Source: Planctomycetaceae bacterium
GTDB lineage: Bacteria > Planctomycetota > Planctomycetia > Planctomycetales > Planctomycetaceae
DNA length: 64,000 nt
Assembly: GCA_021732845.1 (NCBI GenBank)
Contig: JAKFUF010000010.1
Span: forward strand, 62,001 to 126,000
Direction: 5' to 3'
Shown: piece after piece, positions 36,620 to 44,557 of the stretch
How positions within the stretch are numbered: position 1 is the first letter of the stretch
Layout of the letters: each line of letters opens with the position of its first letter
Made by a program: the position numbers and the translations under genes
Notes under the pieces: generated by a model
Database searches by the model: none
What the model saw: the letters and a program-made list of their open reading frames with translations, nothing else
Told to the model about the DNA's origin: nothing

Positions 36620-37939
36620 ATGGACAATTCGAAGATGCCATGGATCAGTGAGCAGGCCGACAGCATTTCCCGTGAGGCCCTGACGGCGGTGCTCGATCAG
36701 GCGGTGGCCGAGGCCCGCAAGCGGATCTGTGGGACGCCCCGCCGCGTGTTGCTGCTGCCGCCGGACATCACCCGCATGCACTCCGGTGCCGGGTGGATCA
36801 CCGAGGTGTTTTACGAGCGGTTCAAAGCCGAGGCGGATGTGCATGTCATCCCGACGCTCGGGCAGCATGAGCCACACACGCGCGAGCAGAACCGGCAGAT
36901 GTTCGGGGCGATCCCGCACGAGCGGATTCACCCGCACGACTGGCGCGGCGGCGTGGTGCGTGTGGGCGAGATTCCGGCCGACTACGTCCGCGAGATCAGC
37001 GGCGGCGTGGCCGACTGGGCCATCCCCGTCGACCTCAACCGGATGCTGATGGAAGAGAAGTGGGACCTGATCATCAACATCGGGCATGTCGTCCCGCATG
37101 AGGTGCTGGGGTTTGCCAACCACAACAAGAACTACTTCATTGGGCTCGGCGGCAAGGACACGATCTGCGCCTCGCACCTGATGGCGGCGAGCTGTGGCAT
37201 CGAAAACAACCTCGGCAACCTGCTGACCCCGGTGCGGCAGTGTTTCAACAAGGCCGAAGACGAACTGCTCGGCCGGCTGCCCGACATGTACGTACAGGTC
37301 GTCCTCGCCCGCGATCCCGGCGGCCACCTGGTCCATACCGGAGTGCATATCGGCGATGACCTGGAGACCTACCTCTCCGCCGCCCGGCAGGCCCGCGAGC
37401 AGAACATCACCGTCTTTGAAGAGCCGCTGAAGAAGGTCGTCTGCGTGATGCAGGGCGATGAGTTCTTCAGCACCTGGGTGGCCAACAAGGCGGTGTACCG
37501 CACCCGCATGGCGATGGCTGACGGCGGCGAACTGCTGATCCTCGCGCCGGGCCTGAAACGCTTCGGCGAGCAGCCCGACGTTGACGCCTTCATCCGCAAG
37601 TATGGCTATGTGGGAACGCCACGGGTGATGGAAATGTACCGGCAGAACGCCGACATGCAGGATCTGGCGCATGCCACGGCGCACCTGATTCATGGCTCGT
37701 CCGAGGGCCGGTTCACCATCTGCTATGCGCCGGGCCACCTGTCGCGGCAGGAGATTGAAGGGGTGAATTTCGAATACGCCGATCTGAACGAGATGCTGGC
37801 ACGGTATCCGCTGGAGAAGATGCAGCAGGGGTTCAATGATGTCGGGGGCGAACGGGTGTTCTTCATCCCCACCCCTTCGGCCGGACTCTGGTCCACGCGG
37901 AACCGCCTCTACGGCCGCCAGACAGGGTTCGGCGCATGA
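36620..37939 (+). CDS. LarA-family nickel-pincer racemase/epimerase
   Basis: This 439-residue protein belongs to the lactate racemase (LarA, DUF2088) family, whose members use a covalently bound nickel-pincer cofactor to racemise or epimerise alpha-hydroxy acids. Key residues are visible with the spacing of Lactobacillus LarA: His83 (LGQHEPHT) for His108, His160 (HVVPHEVLGF) for His174, Lys170 ten residues later for the cofactor-binding Lys184, and His186 sixteen residues further for His200. PDITRMHSG matches the N-terminal family motif. Start codons at 36590 (GTG) and 36635 are alternatives. It overlaps exbD by 4 bp. The substrate is not necessarily lactate; many clades have other hydroxy-acid substrates. 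Confidence 0.88.
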   Translation: MDNSKMPWISEQADSISREALTAVLDQAVAEARKRICGTPRRVLLLPPDITRMHSGAGWITEVFYERFKAEADVHVIPTLGQHEPHTREQNRQMFGAIPHERIHPHDWRGGVVRVGEIPADYVREISGGVADWAIPVDLNRMLMEEKWDLIINIGHVVPHEVLGFANHNKNYFIGLGGKDTICASHLMAASCGIENNLGNLLTPVRQCFNKAEDELLGRLPDMYVQVVLARDPGGHLVHTGVHIGDDLETYLSAARQAREQNITVFEEPLKKVVCVMQGDEFFSTWVANKAVYRTRMAMADGGELLILAPGLKRFGEQPDVDAFIRKYGYVGTPRVMEMYRQNADMQDLAHATAHLIHGSSEGRFTICYAPGHLSRQEIEGVNFEYADLNEMLARYPLEKMQQGFNDVGGERVFFIPTPSAGLWSTRNRLYGRQTGFGA

Positions 37940-38409
37940 AAGTTCCCCATCACCGCACTTCGGCGGACATCAGCGAGAACATGATGACGTCGATGATCGA
38001 CGTGGTGTTCCTCCTGCTGGTGTTCTTCGTCTGCGCGGCCACGGGGCAGGTGCATGAGGCGCTGCTGCCGCAAAAGCTGCCTGAAGGCGGCGTCAAATCC
38101 ACGTCCGTGGTGGAGGTCGAACCTGGTGCCCCCGACAAGATCTGGATTGAACTGAAGACGGGTGACACCGGCCAGACGCTGATGCTGATGAACGAAACCG
38201 AGTACGACAGCTTCGAAGCCCTGCGCGAAACGCTCTCCGCGCTCGCCGCCGTGGCTCCGGAAAACCCGGTCCTGCTGAACATCGGCCCGGAAGTCCCCGC
38301 CGGCGACATGATCCGCGTCTACGACACCTGCCGCGCGGCGGGGTTCCAGGTGATCAACTTCAACATCCCGCCCGAACGGTTGATCAACACGGATCCAGTG
38401 AAGCGGTGA
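37936..38409 (+). CDS. ExbD/TolR family biopolymer transport protein
   Basis: This 157-residue protein has the ExbD/TolR layout: a short cytoplasmic N-terminus (ISENMMTSMIDVVFLLLVFF), in which the Asp of MIDVVFLLL is the proton-path residue of the single membrane helix, then a periplasmic domain of about 110 residues. The ATG overlaps the stop of the LarA-family gene (ATGA), so translation should be coupled. The normal ExbB/TolQ partner is not adjacent and is not in the window. What an ExbD protein does with a racemase is not obvious; the pairing may be accidental. Confidence 0.87.
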   Translation: MKVPHHRTSADISENMMTSMIDVVFLLLVFFVCAATGQVHEALLPQKLPEGGVKSTSVVEVEPGAPDKIWIELKTGDTGQTLMLMNETEYDSFEALRETLSALAAVAPENPVLLNIGPEVPAGDMIRVYDTCRAAGFQVINFNIPPERLINTDPVKR

Positions 38410-38448
38410 ACACTCCCGGTGAGCCACGCGGGTCGGTCCTCACTCACC

Positions 38449-38466
38449 GCACGGCTTGCGCCGTGC
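38449..38466 (+). terminator. Hairpin downstream of exbD
   Basis: A perfect 7-bp stem GCACGGC / GCCGTGC with a TTGC loop starts 40 bp after the exbD stop codon. There is no T-run after it, so factor-independent termination is uncertain, but position and stability fit the end of the larA-exbD transcript. Confidence 0.4.
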
Positions 38467-38477
38467 CGCCAAGGACC

Positions 38478-38720
38478 GCGGCATGAATAACTGTCGACTT
38501 TTGACAAGCCGTACAGCCAATGAGCCGGAGGGCCTTAGCCGGCCTTAGCCCCCGGTTGGAGGATAATCGGAAGACGCCAGCGCCACGAACCGGACGCTAC
38601 TAAGTACCGCGGCAAGAATATGTCGACTTTTGACAAGCCGTACAGCCAATGAGCCGGAGGTCCTTAGCCCCCGGTTGGAGGATGATCGGAAGACGCCAAC
38701 GCCACGAACCGGACGCTAAC
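38478..38720. repeat. Direct repeat of about 115 bp, two copies
   Basis: Copy 1 is 38478-38600 and copy 2 is 38609-38720. Both contain TGTCGACTTTTGACAAGCC, then AGCCAATGAGCCGGAGG, then CTTAGCCCCCGGTTGGAGG, and end with CCACGAACCGGACGCTA. Copy 1 carries an extra 10-bp partial duplication of GGCCTTAGCC. After copy 2 the word GCGCTAACGCG recurs. The segment is non-coding between a plus-strand operon and a convergent minus-strand gene. Confidence 0.85.
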
Positions 38721-38854
38721 GCGCGCTAACGCGTGCCGGCTGATGAATCTGCTCTCAATCGGCGTCCATCCCAAGCAACTTCACCATGTTATTGTTGCTG
38801 CGATCCTAAAAGGGAAGCGGCTGGGCGCGAGAGGTCATGCTTGATACTCGCACA

Positions 38855-41800
38855 TCACTCCGACCGGATCTCGGCGCGGCCCCAATAGCCAAACTCATGG
38901 AACCAGCCGGTCGGACTATTGCTGAGTTCCAGCTTGACCGGCTTTCCCGCGAACTTGGTTAGGTCAATGCGGATCTCGGTCCAGCCGTTTTTGGTGAGCT
39001 TCGAGTCGACGATCTCGTCATACAGGCGTTCGCCATTGGCCCGCACGATCAGCCTCCAGTCACAGTCTTGGTTTCCTTTGGGGGCTTCGTGAGAGACCGC
39101 CAGTTCCAGGTAGGATTTCTTGTCGGCTGGCAGTGTCACCGTGCTGCGCAGAACACACGCTTCGGTCATGGAGACCGGGTGAGTGCGCACAACCGTGGGC
39201 CGACCGCGATGTTCCTTCAACAAGGCCACGCCGCCCTCACCACAGGCGGTGGCCGAGAAGCCGGGGGCGACTTCTCCCAAGATGTCGGCAAACTGTTCCG
39301 GCACGCTGGTCTGCCGTGGCACAACTTCACGAACACCCGGAAGCTGCCGGGCCTGGGGATCTTCCGGCGGACGGTCGAGGGTGATGAAGGCAAACAGGTC
39401 GGCGATCTCCTGGGGCTTCAACGTCTTCTCCAGGTCCTCCGGCATCAGGCTGAGCGAACTCTGTTTCATCTCCTCGATCTGGTCGCGGGGGATGACTTCC
39501 TCCTTGCCGCCCTGCACCTTGAGCACGAGCCGCTGCTCGCTGTCCTCAATGACCAGCCCGGTCAATGTGCGGCCGTTGGTGGACACCGTGCGGGCTTGAA
39601 ATGCCGCGCCGATGACGAGGCTCGGATCGAACACGTTCGACAGCAACTGCTCAAATGAATTGCGGCCGTTGACAGTGATGTCGGGTCCGACCTCCTGGCC
39701 CTCGCCATAAATCTTATGACACTGGCCGCACAGTTTTTTGAAGACTTCGCGGCCCTTGGTGGCATCGCCCCGTGTCTGGCGGATCAGGGTCCGCATGCTG
39801 GCAATGACCTGTTCGCGCTGCGGATTGCGTTCGTCGCGGATCTTCCCCCATTGGGCCGCGACGAGCTTGGCCAGATCTGGATCCTTTGTCGCCAGCAGTT
39901 TCCGCACCTGGTTGAGATTGAGGGCATCGGCCGTCACTTCCTTTTTGCCGATGCCGGCCAGCAGACGCTTGCTCCAGCCCACGCGCTGCGTCAACAGTTC
40001 GATCGCCCGTGGCTGCAGTTCCGGTTCGAGCGTTTTGTAGGAGGCCAGCACCACTTCGGCCACGCGAGGGTCTTCCATTCGCCCGAGCGCCGCCAAAAGT
40101 TGTCCGCGAAATTCGGCCGAGGTGAGGCTTGAACGGGGAACGGCTGGTGTTCCACCTTTCGCCAGGATTTCGGTGACAACATCGAGCAGTTTGACATCGC
40201 CCGCCGCAATCAACGCTTCCAGCGACTTGAGCCTGACGGCTGGGTCGAGTCCGTTCGTGGCAAAGCCGCGCCGAATGGCTTCGATCGCGGCTGGATCCTT
40301 CCACGTGACGCTCAACAAACCGGCTTGAAACCCGAGGGGATGGGCCGTCGACGCCTTGACCCATGGGGCGATGAGGGGGGCCATCGCGGCCTTGAGTTGT
40401 GTCAGATGCTCGCCTTGAATTTCGCCCGATTGAATTTTCGAGGCGAGAAACGCCAGGCTGTTGCCGGCGGCCACGACTGAGCCCCGGGTGTTGGCGAGGT
40501 GTTCGATCATTGCGGCGATGGAAGCGGCCTCGAAAGCCTTGCGTCCAAGCATGCGTTCAATGACGCGGGGCATCAGCGCCGTGAATTGTGGTGCATGTTC
40601 CAGATCCACGTCTTTCACCGCCGCGACAAACTGCGGGCTCTGGTCCTCCAGCAACGGGTGCAGGTTTTGCCACACGATGTGCGGGATCAACGGATCGTCG
40701 CCGCAGGCGGCCAGCACCTTGAGCAGGACAGGCATCTGGGGCATGTTGTGAATCTTGCCCGCGGCGATGGCGACCTGAAGCTGCACATCGGGAGCTTTGT
40801 CCTGCGCCATGTCGATGAGCCTCTGCCGGATCGCGGGAGGGACATCGCCCATCTCGCCCGCGGCGCGCACACCCCAGGCGCGGAATGTGGTGTCTTCATG
40901 CTGAAGCAACCGGGTCAAGAAGCCCTCGTCAAATGGAGTGCCCGCTTGTTCCGAACGGCTGAAGTTCAACAGCGACCACAGGGCATGCAGGCGCGTTTTC
41001 TTCGGAGTGGCGTCATTCAGAACCAGTGCTTGAAGACGGCTACGGGTTTCGGGCGCATTGCGTTCCCGCAGCAGGCGCTGGGCCAGATCACGGTAGAAGA
41101 CATTGGGATTGTGCAGACGCTGGATGAGCTGCTCGTCGGTCTCTTTCGCCAGGTCGAACGGTGTGGCTCGGGGCGAATCCTTGTAGCGGATGCGATAGAG
41201 CCGGCCCTTGGCCCGTTCAATGCCAGCCGGGTCGCGGCGGGCGTCCTGATAGCAGTGATACTGGTCGTACCAGTCGAGGACATACAGGCAGCCGTCGGGG
41301 CCGGTCTTCTGAGCCACGGGCATGAACCACGCGTCGTTGGCGGAGAGGAAATCGGGCTCGCCGGTGCCGGCATACGTTGCCCCTTGGCGTCGAATGGAGT
41401 CGACGTTCAGGCAGTTTCCATGAATGTTGCCCATGTACAGTTTGTCGCGGTATTCGGCGGGATAGGCGTCGCTGTCGAAGTAATGGATCCCACAGTACGC
41501 GGCCTTTTGGTGCTTGTGCTTGACGATCGATTCGATCTTCCAGGTAAAGGGCGGATAGGGACCGCCCTGGCGGTGGTAGTAACCAGTTTCCGTGAGGTGC
41601 CAGAGGTGGTCGATCACACAGGCACTAATGAACGCCGAGCCCTCGGCATCGAAGGCCACGCCCCAGGGGTTGCTGGTCCCTTCGCAGAACAGCTCGAAAT
41701 CACGCGTCCGCGGATGAATGCGGAACAGCGCGCAGGTGAACTTATACTCCTTCCCCTTGTGCTTCACGTGGCTGTAATTGAACACCCCGTTGAGCCCATA

Positions 41801-42358
41801 CAGCCAGCCGTCCGGCCCCCAGGTCAGCGAGTTGGGGAGTTCGTGCGTGTCGGTGCGGCCGAATCCAGTCACGACGACCTCTTGCTTGTCGGCCTTGCCG
41901 TCGCCGTCGGTGTCCTGGAGGAACAGGATGTCGGGCGCGTTCGCCACCCACACGCCGCCGGCTCCCACGGCGATGCCCGAAGGGATGTTCAGCCCTTCGG
42001 CAAACACCGTGACCTTGTCGACCTTGCCATCGTTGTCGGTGTCTTCCAGGATCTTCACCCGGTCGCGGCCGGGTCCGGCTTCGGTCCGCGGGTATTCGAA
42101 GCTCTCGGTGACCCAGATCCGGCCGCGCTCGTCAAAGGTCATGGCCACGGGGTTGACCAGGTCCGGCTCGGCGGCGACGAGTTCCACCGAGAACCCCTCG
42201 GGAACCTTCATCTTTTTGAGCGCTTCAGCCGGCGAGAGTGCCGGTCCGGGCGGCCGGTCCTGGGCGTGGGGAATCACCTGGGCCTGGGTCGCCTGCACCT
42301 TCAGTATGGCGAGAATGAGGCAGACGCACAGCAGCAGTTTGGCGGTCAAACGCGACAT
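38855..42358 (-). CDS. PVC-type heme-binding membrane-bound dehydrogenase
   Basis: This 1167-residue exported protein has the architecture special to the PVC superphylum. A signal peptide (LLLCVCLILAILKVQATQA) is followed by a beta-propeller dehydrogenase-like domain from about residue 50 to 430 (EGFSVELVAAEPDLVNPVAM, DERGRIWVTESFEYP, LEDTDNDGKVDKVTVFAEG). HEAT-like helical repeats run from about 450 to 830. A cytochrome c domain with one heme site, Cys877-x-x-Cys880-His881 (CGQCHKIYGEG), comes next. A C-terminal NPCBM/jelly-roll-like domain ends in GWFHEFGYWGRAEIRSE. It is probably a periplasmic oxidoreductase acting on sugars or alcohols; electron acceptor and substrate are unknown. Only 31 bp separate it from the upstream FRG gene on the same strand. 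Confidence 0.9.
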   Translation of the reverse strand: MSRLTAKLLLCVCLILAILKVQATQAQVIPHAQDRPPGPALSPAEALKKMKVPEGFSVELVAAEPDLVNPVAMTFDERGRIWVTESFEYPRTEAGPGRDRVKILEDTDNDGKVDKVTVFAEGLNIPSGIAVGAGGVWVANAPDILFLQDTDGDGKADKQEVVVTGFGRTDTHELPNSLTWGPDGWLYGLNGVFNYSHVKHKGKEYKFTCALFRIHPRTRDFELFCEGTSNPWGVAFDAEGSAFISACVIDHLWHLTETGYYHRQGGPYPPFTWKIESIVKHKHQKAAYCGIHYFDSDAYPAEYRDKLYMGNIHGNCLNVDSIRRQGATYAGTGEPDFLSANDAWFMPVAQKTGPDGCLYVLDWYDQYHCYQDARRDPAGIERAKGRLYRIRYKDSPRATPFDLAKETDEQLIQRLHNPNVFYRDLAQRLLRERNAPETRSRLQALVLNDATPKKTRLHALWSLLNFSRSEQAGTPFDEGFLTRLLQHEDTTFRAWGVRAAGEMGDVPPAIRQRLIDMAQDKAPDVQLQVAIAAGKIHNMPQMPVLLKVLAACGDDPLIPHIVWQNLHPLLEDQSPQFVAAVKDVDLEHAPQFTALMPRVIERMLGRKAFEAASIAAMIEHLANTRGSVVAAGNSLAFLASKIQSGEIQGEHLTQLKAAMAPLIAPWVKASTAHPLGFQAGLLSVTWKDPAAIEAIRRGFATNGLDPAVRLKSLEALIAAGDVKLLDVVTEILAKGGTPAVPRSSLTSAEFRGQLLAALGRMEDPRVAEVVLASYKTLEPELQPRAIELLTQRVGWSKRLLAGIGKKEVTADALNLNQVRKLLATKDPDLAKLVAAQWGKIRDERNPQREQVIASMRTLIRQTRGDATKGREVFKKLCGQCHKIYGEGQEVGPDITVNGRNSFEQLLSNVFDPSLVIGAAFQARTVSTNGRTLTGLVIEDSEQRLVLKVQGGKEEVIPRDQIEEMKQSSLSLMPEDLEKTLKPQEIADLFAFITLDRPPEDPQARQLPGVREVVPRQTSVPEQFADILGEVAPGFSATACGEGGVALLKEHRGRPTVVRTHPVSMTEACVLRSTVTLPADKKSYLELAVSHEAPKGNQDCDWRLIVRANGERLYDEIVDSKLTKNGWTEIRIDLTKFAGKPVKLELSNSPTGWFHEFGYWGRAEIRSE

Positions 42359-42389
42359 GAGTGGTGGCTTCCGGAATCGAACAGACTGG

Positions 42390-43442
42390 TCATCGTGTCA
42401 ACGCTGCTTGGACGATTGAATTCATTTGCCGCGAGAAGTGATCCTCGGGATAGATCAATTCCCGGTTGGCATTTGGCAGAAACGCCGTGTGTTCGCTGCC
42501 GGACTGCACGAAACTGACCTTGTAAGCAAAGGTCTGCACAATTTCCCACGCGGCCGCGACGGTCAGCGGGTCGGCTGGCCGTTCCGGAGCGGGATCGAGG
42601 CCCATCGCGTGCGCGGCGGAAAAGAACGCGGCGTGCTGCACCTGAAGCCGTTTGTCGCCCGGGACGAACACGAATTCGAACGACAGCGTGAACGTGTGGT
42701 CTTGGGAAAAGTAGATGTCGAAATTTTCCCAATTCGCCCGTTCGGGGGATTCGAAAATCAGCATCTGCCTGGAGACACGTCCGATCGGAGTGAAGCGATA
42801 ACCAACACCATTCGCGGTCGGTCCGCTTTGTGTGATGCCCGAAAGATTGAGGAAATCGAGAAGGTTGAAGGCGTAGAGCACCCCCAAATCCTCCTCGGGT
42901 GCGCTCTGTCTGGCGGACCGGGTGGCAAAATGCGCGGCGACGTCAATGCTGCTCGAAACATCGAGCATCGACGACGGACAGCCATGGTGTCGAGCCAGTG
43001 CCTCCCATTGAGCCCGGCTGAGATCCTTCAGAAAGGCAAAGTCGGCGTCCGTGTGGCTCAGCTCCTCCATCCGTTCGAGCACAGCCTGCAGGGCCGCTTG
43101 CCGCCTGCCGATTTCCCGCAGTGACGATTCGCGGTCGCCATTCAAACGAAGCACCGTGGGCAGGACGTCGTACTTGATGCTGTCGTGGCCGCGGTAGAAC
43201 AGGTGCGTTTTGCCCCATTCTGGAATGCTGTCTCCGCCAAGCCACTGGCCCATTTGGAAGCGGCGGTTGGAGGCCGCCTCGGCCAGCCGCTCCTCATGCT
43301 GCGCGATGATGCTTTTCAAGCCTTCGATCGCATGATCGACGCTTCCGTAAATCGGGACGGCCTCCGCCAACGAATTTCCGTCGGCCGCGCCGCGATGTTT
43401 GAAGTACGTCCATCCCAGAGGTGGCAGCATGTGGACCCTCAC
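42390..43442 (-). CDS. FRG domain-containing protein
   Basis: This 350-residue cytosolic protein carries the FRG signature set: LFYRGHDSIKYDVLPTVLR (the F-R-G motif appears as FYRGH) and ARHHGCPSSMLDVSSSID, followed by VAAHFATRSA. This is the usual HHGxPTxLLDxTxxPxxAxxFA pattern. FRG proteins are found across bacteria and phages and often accompany defence or mobile loci, but the biochemical role is unproven. A second ATG four codons in (MLPPLGW, 43430) is a possible start. It is followed closely on the same strand by the PVC cytochrome gene. No defence genes adjoin it. Confidence 0.83.
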   Translation of the reverse strand: MRVHMLPPLGWTYFKHRGAADGNSLAEAVPIYGSVDHAIEGLKSIIAQHEERLAEAASNRRFQMGQWLGGDSIPEWGKTHLFYRGHDSIKYDVLPTVLRLNGDRESSLREIGRRQAALQAVLERMEELSHTDADFAFLKDLSRAQWEALARHHGCPSSMLDVSSSIDVAAHFATRSARQSAPEEDLGVLYAFNLLDFLNLSGITQSGPTANGVGYRFTPIGRVSRQMLIFESPERANWENFDIYFSQDHTFTLSFEFVFVPGDKRLQVQHAAFFSAAHAMGLDPAPERPADPLTVAAAWEIVQTFAYKVSFVQSGSEHTAFLPNANRELIYPEDHFSRQMNSIVQAALTR

Positions 43443-43555
43443 CCGCGAACACAGCGCAATCGATCATCCCGCCCGTCGTGGGATGCCGGGCGTGGCGGAA
43501 GGGATTGTACCGCGTGTCAGGTCAGTCGTCTTGGAACCATTGCCGCGCAGAAGAT

Positions 43556-44386
43556 TTAAGCGGCATCTCGGCGGTCTTCGCGCAGGGCCTGAACCCACGG
43601 TTCGGCGAACAGGCGGGCGACACGGCGTTCGACCTTGCGTTGCGCGGAGCCGTGATGCAGTGGCTTCTCGGCGGCCAAAGCGGCGGTGCCGTGGGCCACA
43701 TGCACGATTTGCTGGGCCATCTGCCAGGTGGGAATGAGCCGGGTTTTGTGGCCGTGCTCCCAGAGTTGCCGCGCGATGGCATAACCGCCGGTGATCTCAT
43801 CCGGCCGTGGGCAGAATGTCAGGTTGTGCCGCAGGAGAGTTTCGCGGCGGTACATGGCGCAATAATCGCGTGGGAACCGATCACCGTTCCACGAGCCACG
43901 GTTTCGCCGGCCGAACAACTGTTTGACTTGAGCCACGGCTCCGCCGAAAAACTCTTTCTGCCAGAGATACAGTGGGTGTTCGAGTTCGAGTTTCCACGCA
44001 CCGGCGGCAGCCACGTCTGGGTTCTCGAAAGCCTGCAGCAGAGGGTCAAGCCAACCCGGGCGGCGCACCAACACATCGGTGTGCAGCGTGACAAAGAACT
44101 CGCCAGTCGCTTCCCGCAAGCCGCGGTCGAACGCCGTGAACACATTCGCGGGCCAGTTGTGGCACCCCTCTTCCGGCCGCTCAATCAGCCTGATTCCGGA
44201 GAAGTTCCGCAGGTACTCCAGGCTGTCATCCCGAGACCCATTGTCGATGACCAGGATCTCGAGGTCATAATCCGCGGAGCACTGCTGGATCGACCGCAGA
44301 CACATGGATGCGAGCGGACGAACCTGCCAGTGGGGAACGCAGAGGCTGATTTTCGATTTTCGATGAAGGATTTTCGATTGGTCCAC
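43556..44386 (-). CDS. Family 2 glycosyltransferase
   Basis: This is a GT-A fold transferase. KISLCVPHWQVRPLASMCLR is the first strand and helix, DYDLEILVIDNGSRDDSLEYL the nucleotide-binding segment, and EFFVTLHTDVLVRRPGWLD carries the DxD-equivalent (HTDV). The C-terminus is basic. I chose a GTG start at 44386 (276 residues) because the conserved fold begins 13 residues later; the frame is open to an ATG at 44470. Both starts lie inside a 33-bp inverted repeat (44349-44484), so the first residues (KILHRKSK) are encoded by repeat DNA. The acceptor is unknown. Its upstream neighbour on the same strand is the secretin gene. Confidence 0.8.
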   Translation of the reverse strand: MDQSKILHRKSKISLCVPHWQVRPLASMCLRSIQQCSADYDLEILVIDNGSRDDSLEYLRNFSGIRLIERPEEGCHNWPANVFTAFDRGLREATGEFFVTLHTDVLVRRPGWLDPLLQAFENPDVAAAGAWKLELEHPLYLWQKEFFGGAVAQVKQLFGRRNRGSWNGDRFPRDYCAMYRRETLLRHNLTFCPRPDEITGGYAIARQLWEHGHKTRLIPTWQMAQQIVHVAHGTAALAAEKPLHHGSAQRKVERRVARLFAEPWVQALREDRRDAA

Positions 44387-44484
44387 GAGCGTCGTCCCGT
44401 TGCATGAAGGGTCTTGAGATTTCCGCGGGCAGAGCGATTCCGCGCGCCCAGCCAATCGAAAATCCTTCATCGAAAATCGAAAAT
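44349..44484. repeat. Perfect 33-bp inverted repeat element (136 bp)
   Basis: Positions 44349-44381 and 44452-44484 are exact reverse complements over 33 bp, separated by 70 bp. Each arm contains ATCGAAAATCGAAAAT and AATCGAAAATCCTTC in inverted order. The element spans the presumed 5' end of the glycosyltransferase gene. The inner 16-mer is found twice more in the window (11691 and 35443), so the arms belong to a dispersed family. Confidence 0.9.
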
Positions 44485-44557
44485 AACGGAGCCCGCCGCC
44501 GATCTTTATCAGATCGACGGCGGGCTGAGAATCCCGAGTTTCCTACCCGTTTACCGC

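Noticed and set aside
34979-37738. 919-codon minus-strand frame opposite larB and larA
   Set aside because: It is the shadow of two well-supported genes plus the minisatellite; its sequence has no recognisable domain.
40499-42517. 672-codon plus-strand frame opposite the PVC cytochrome gene
   Set aside because: Antisense shadow; the minus strand carries the CxxCH motif and a signal peptide.
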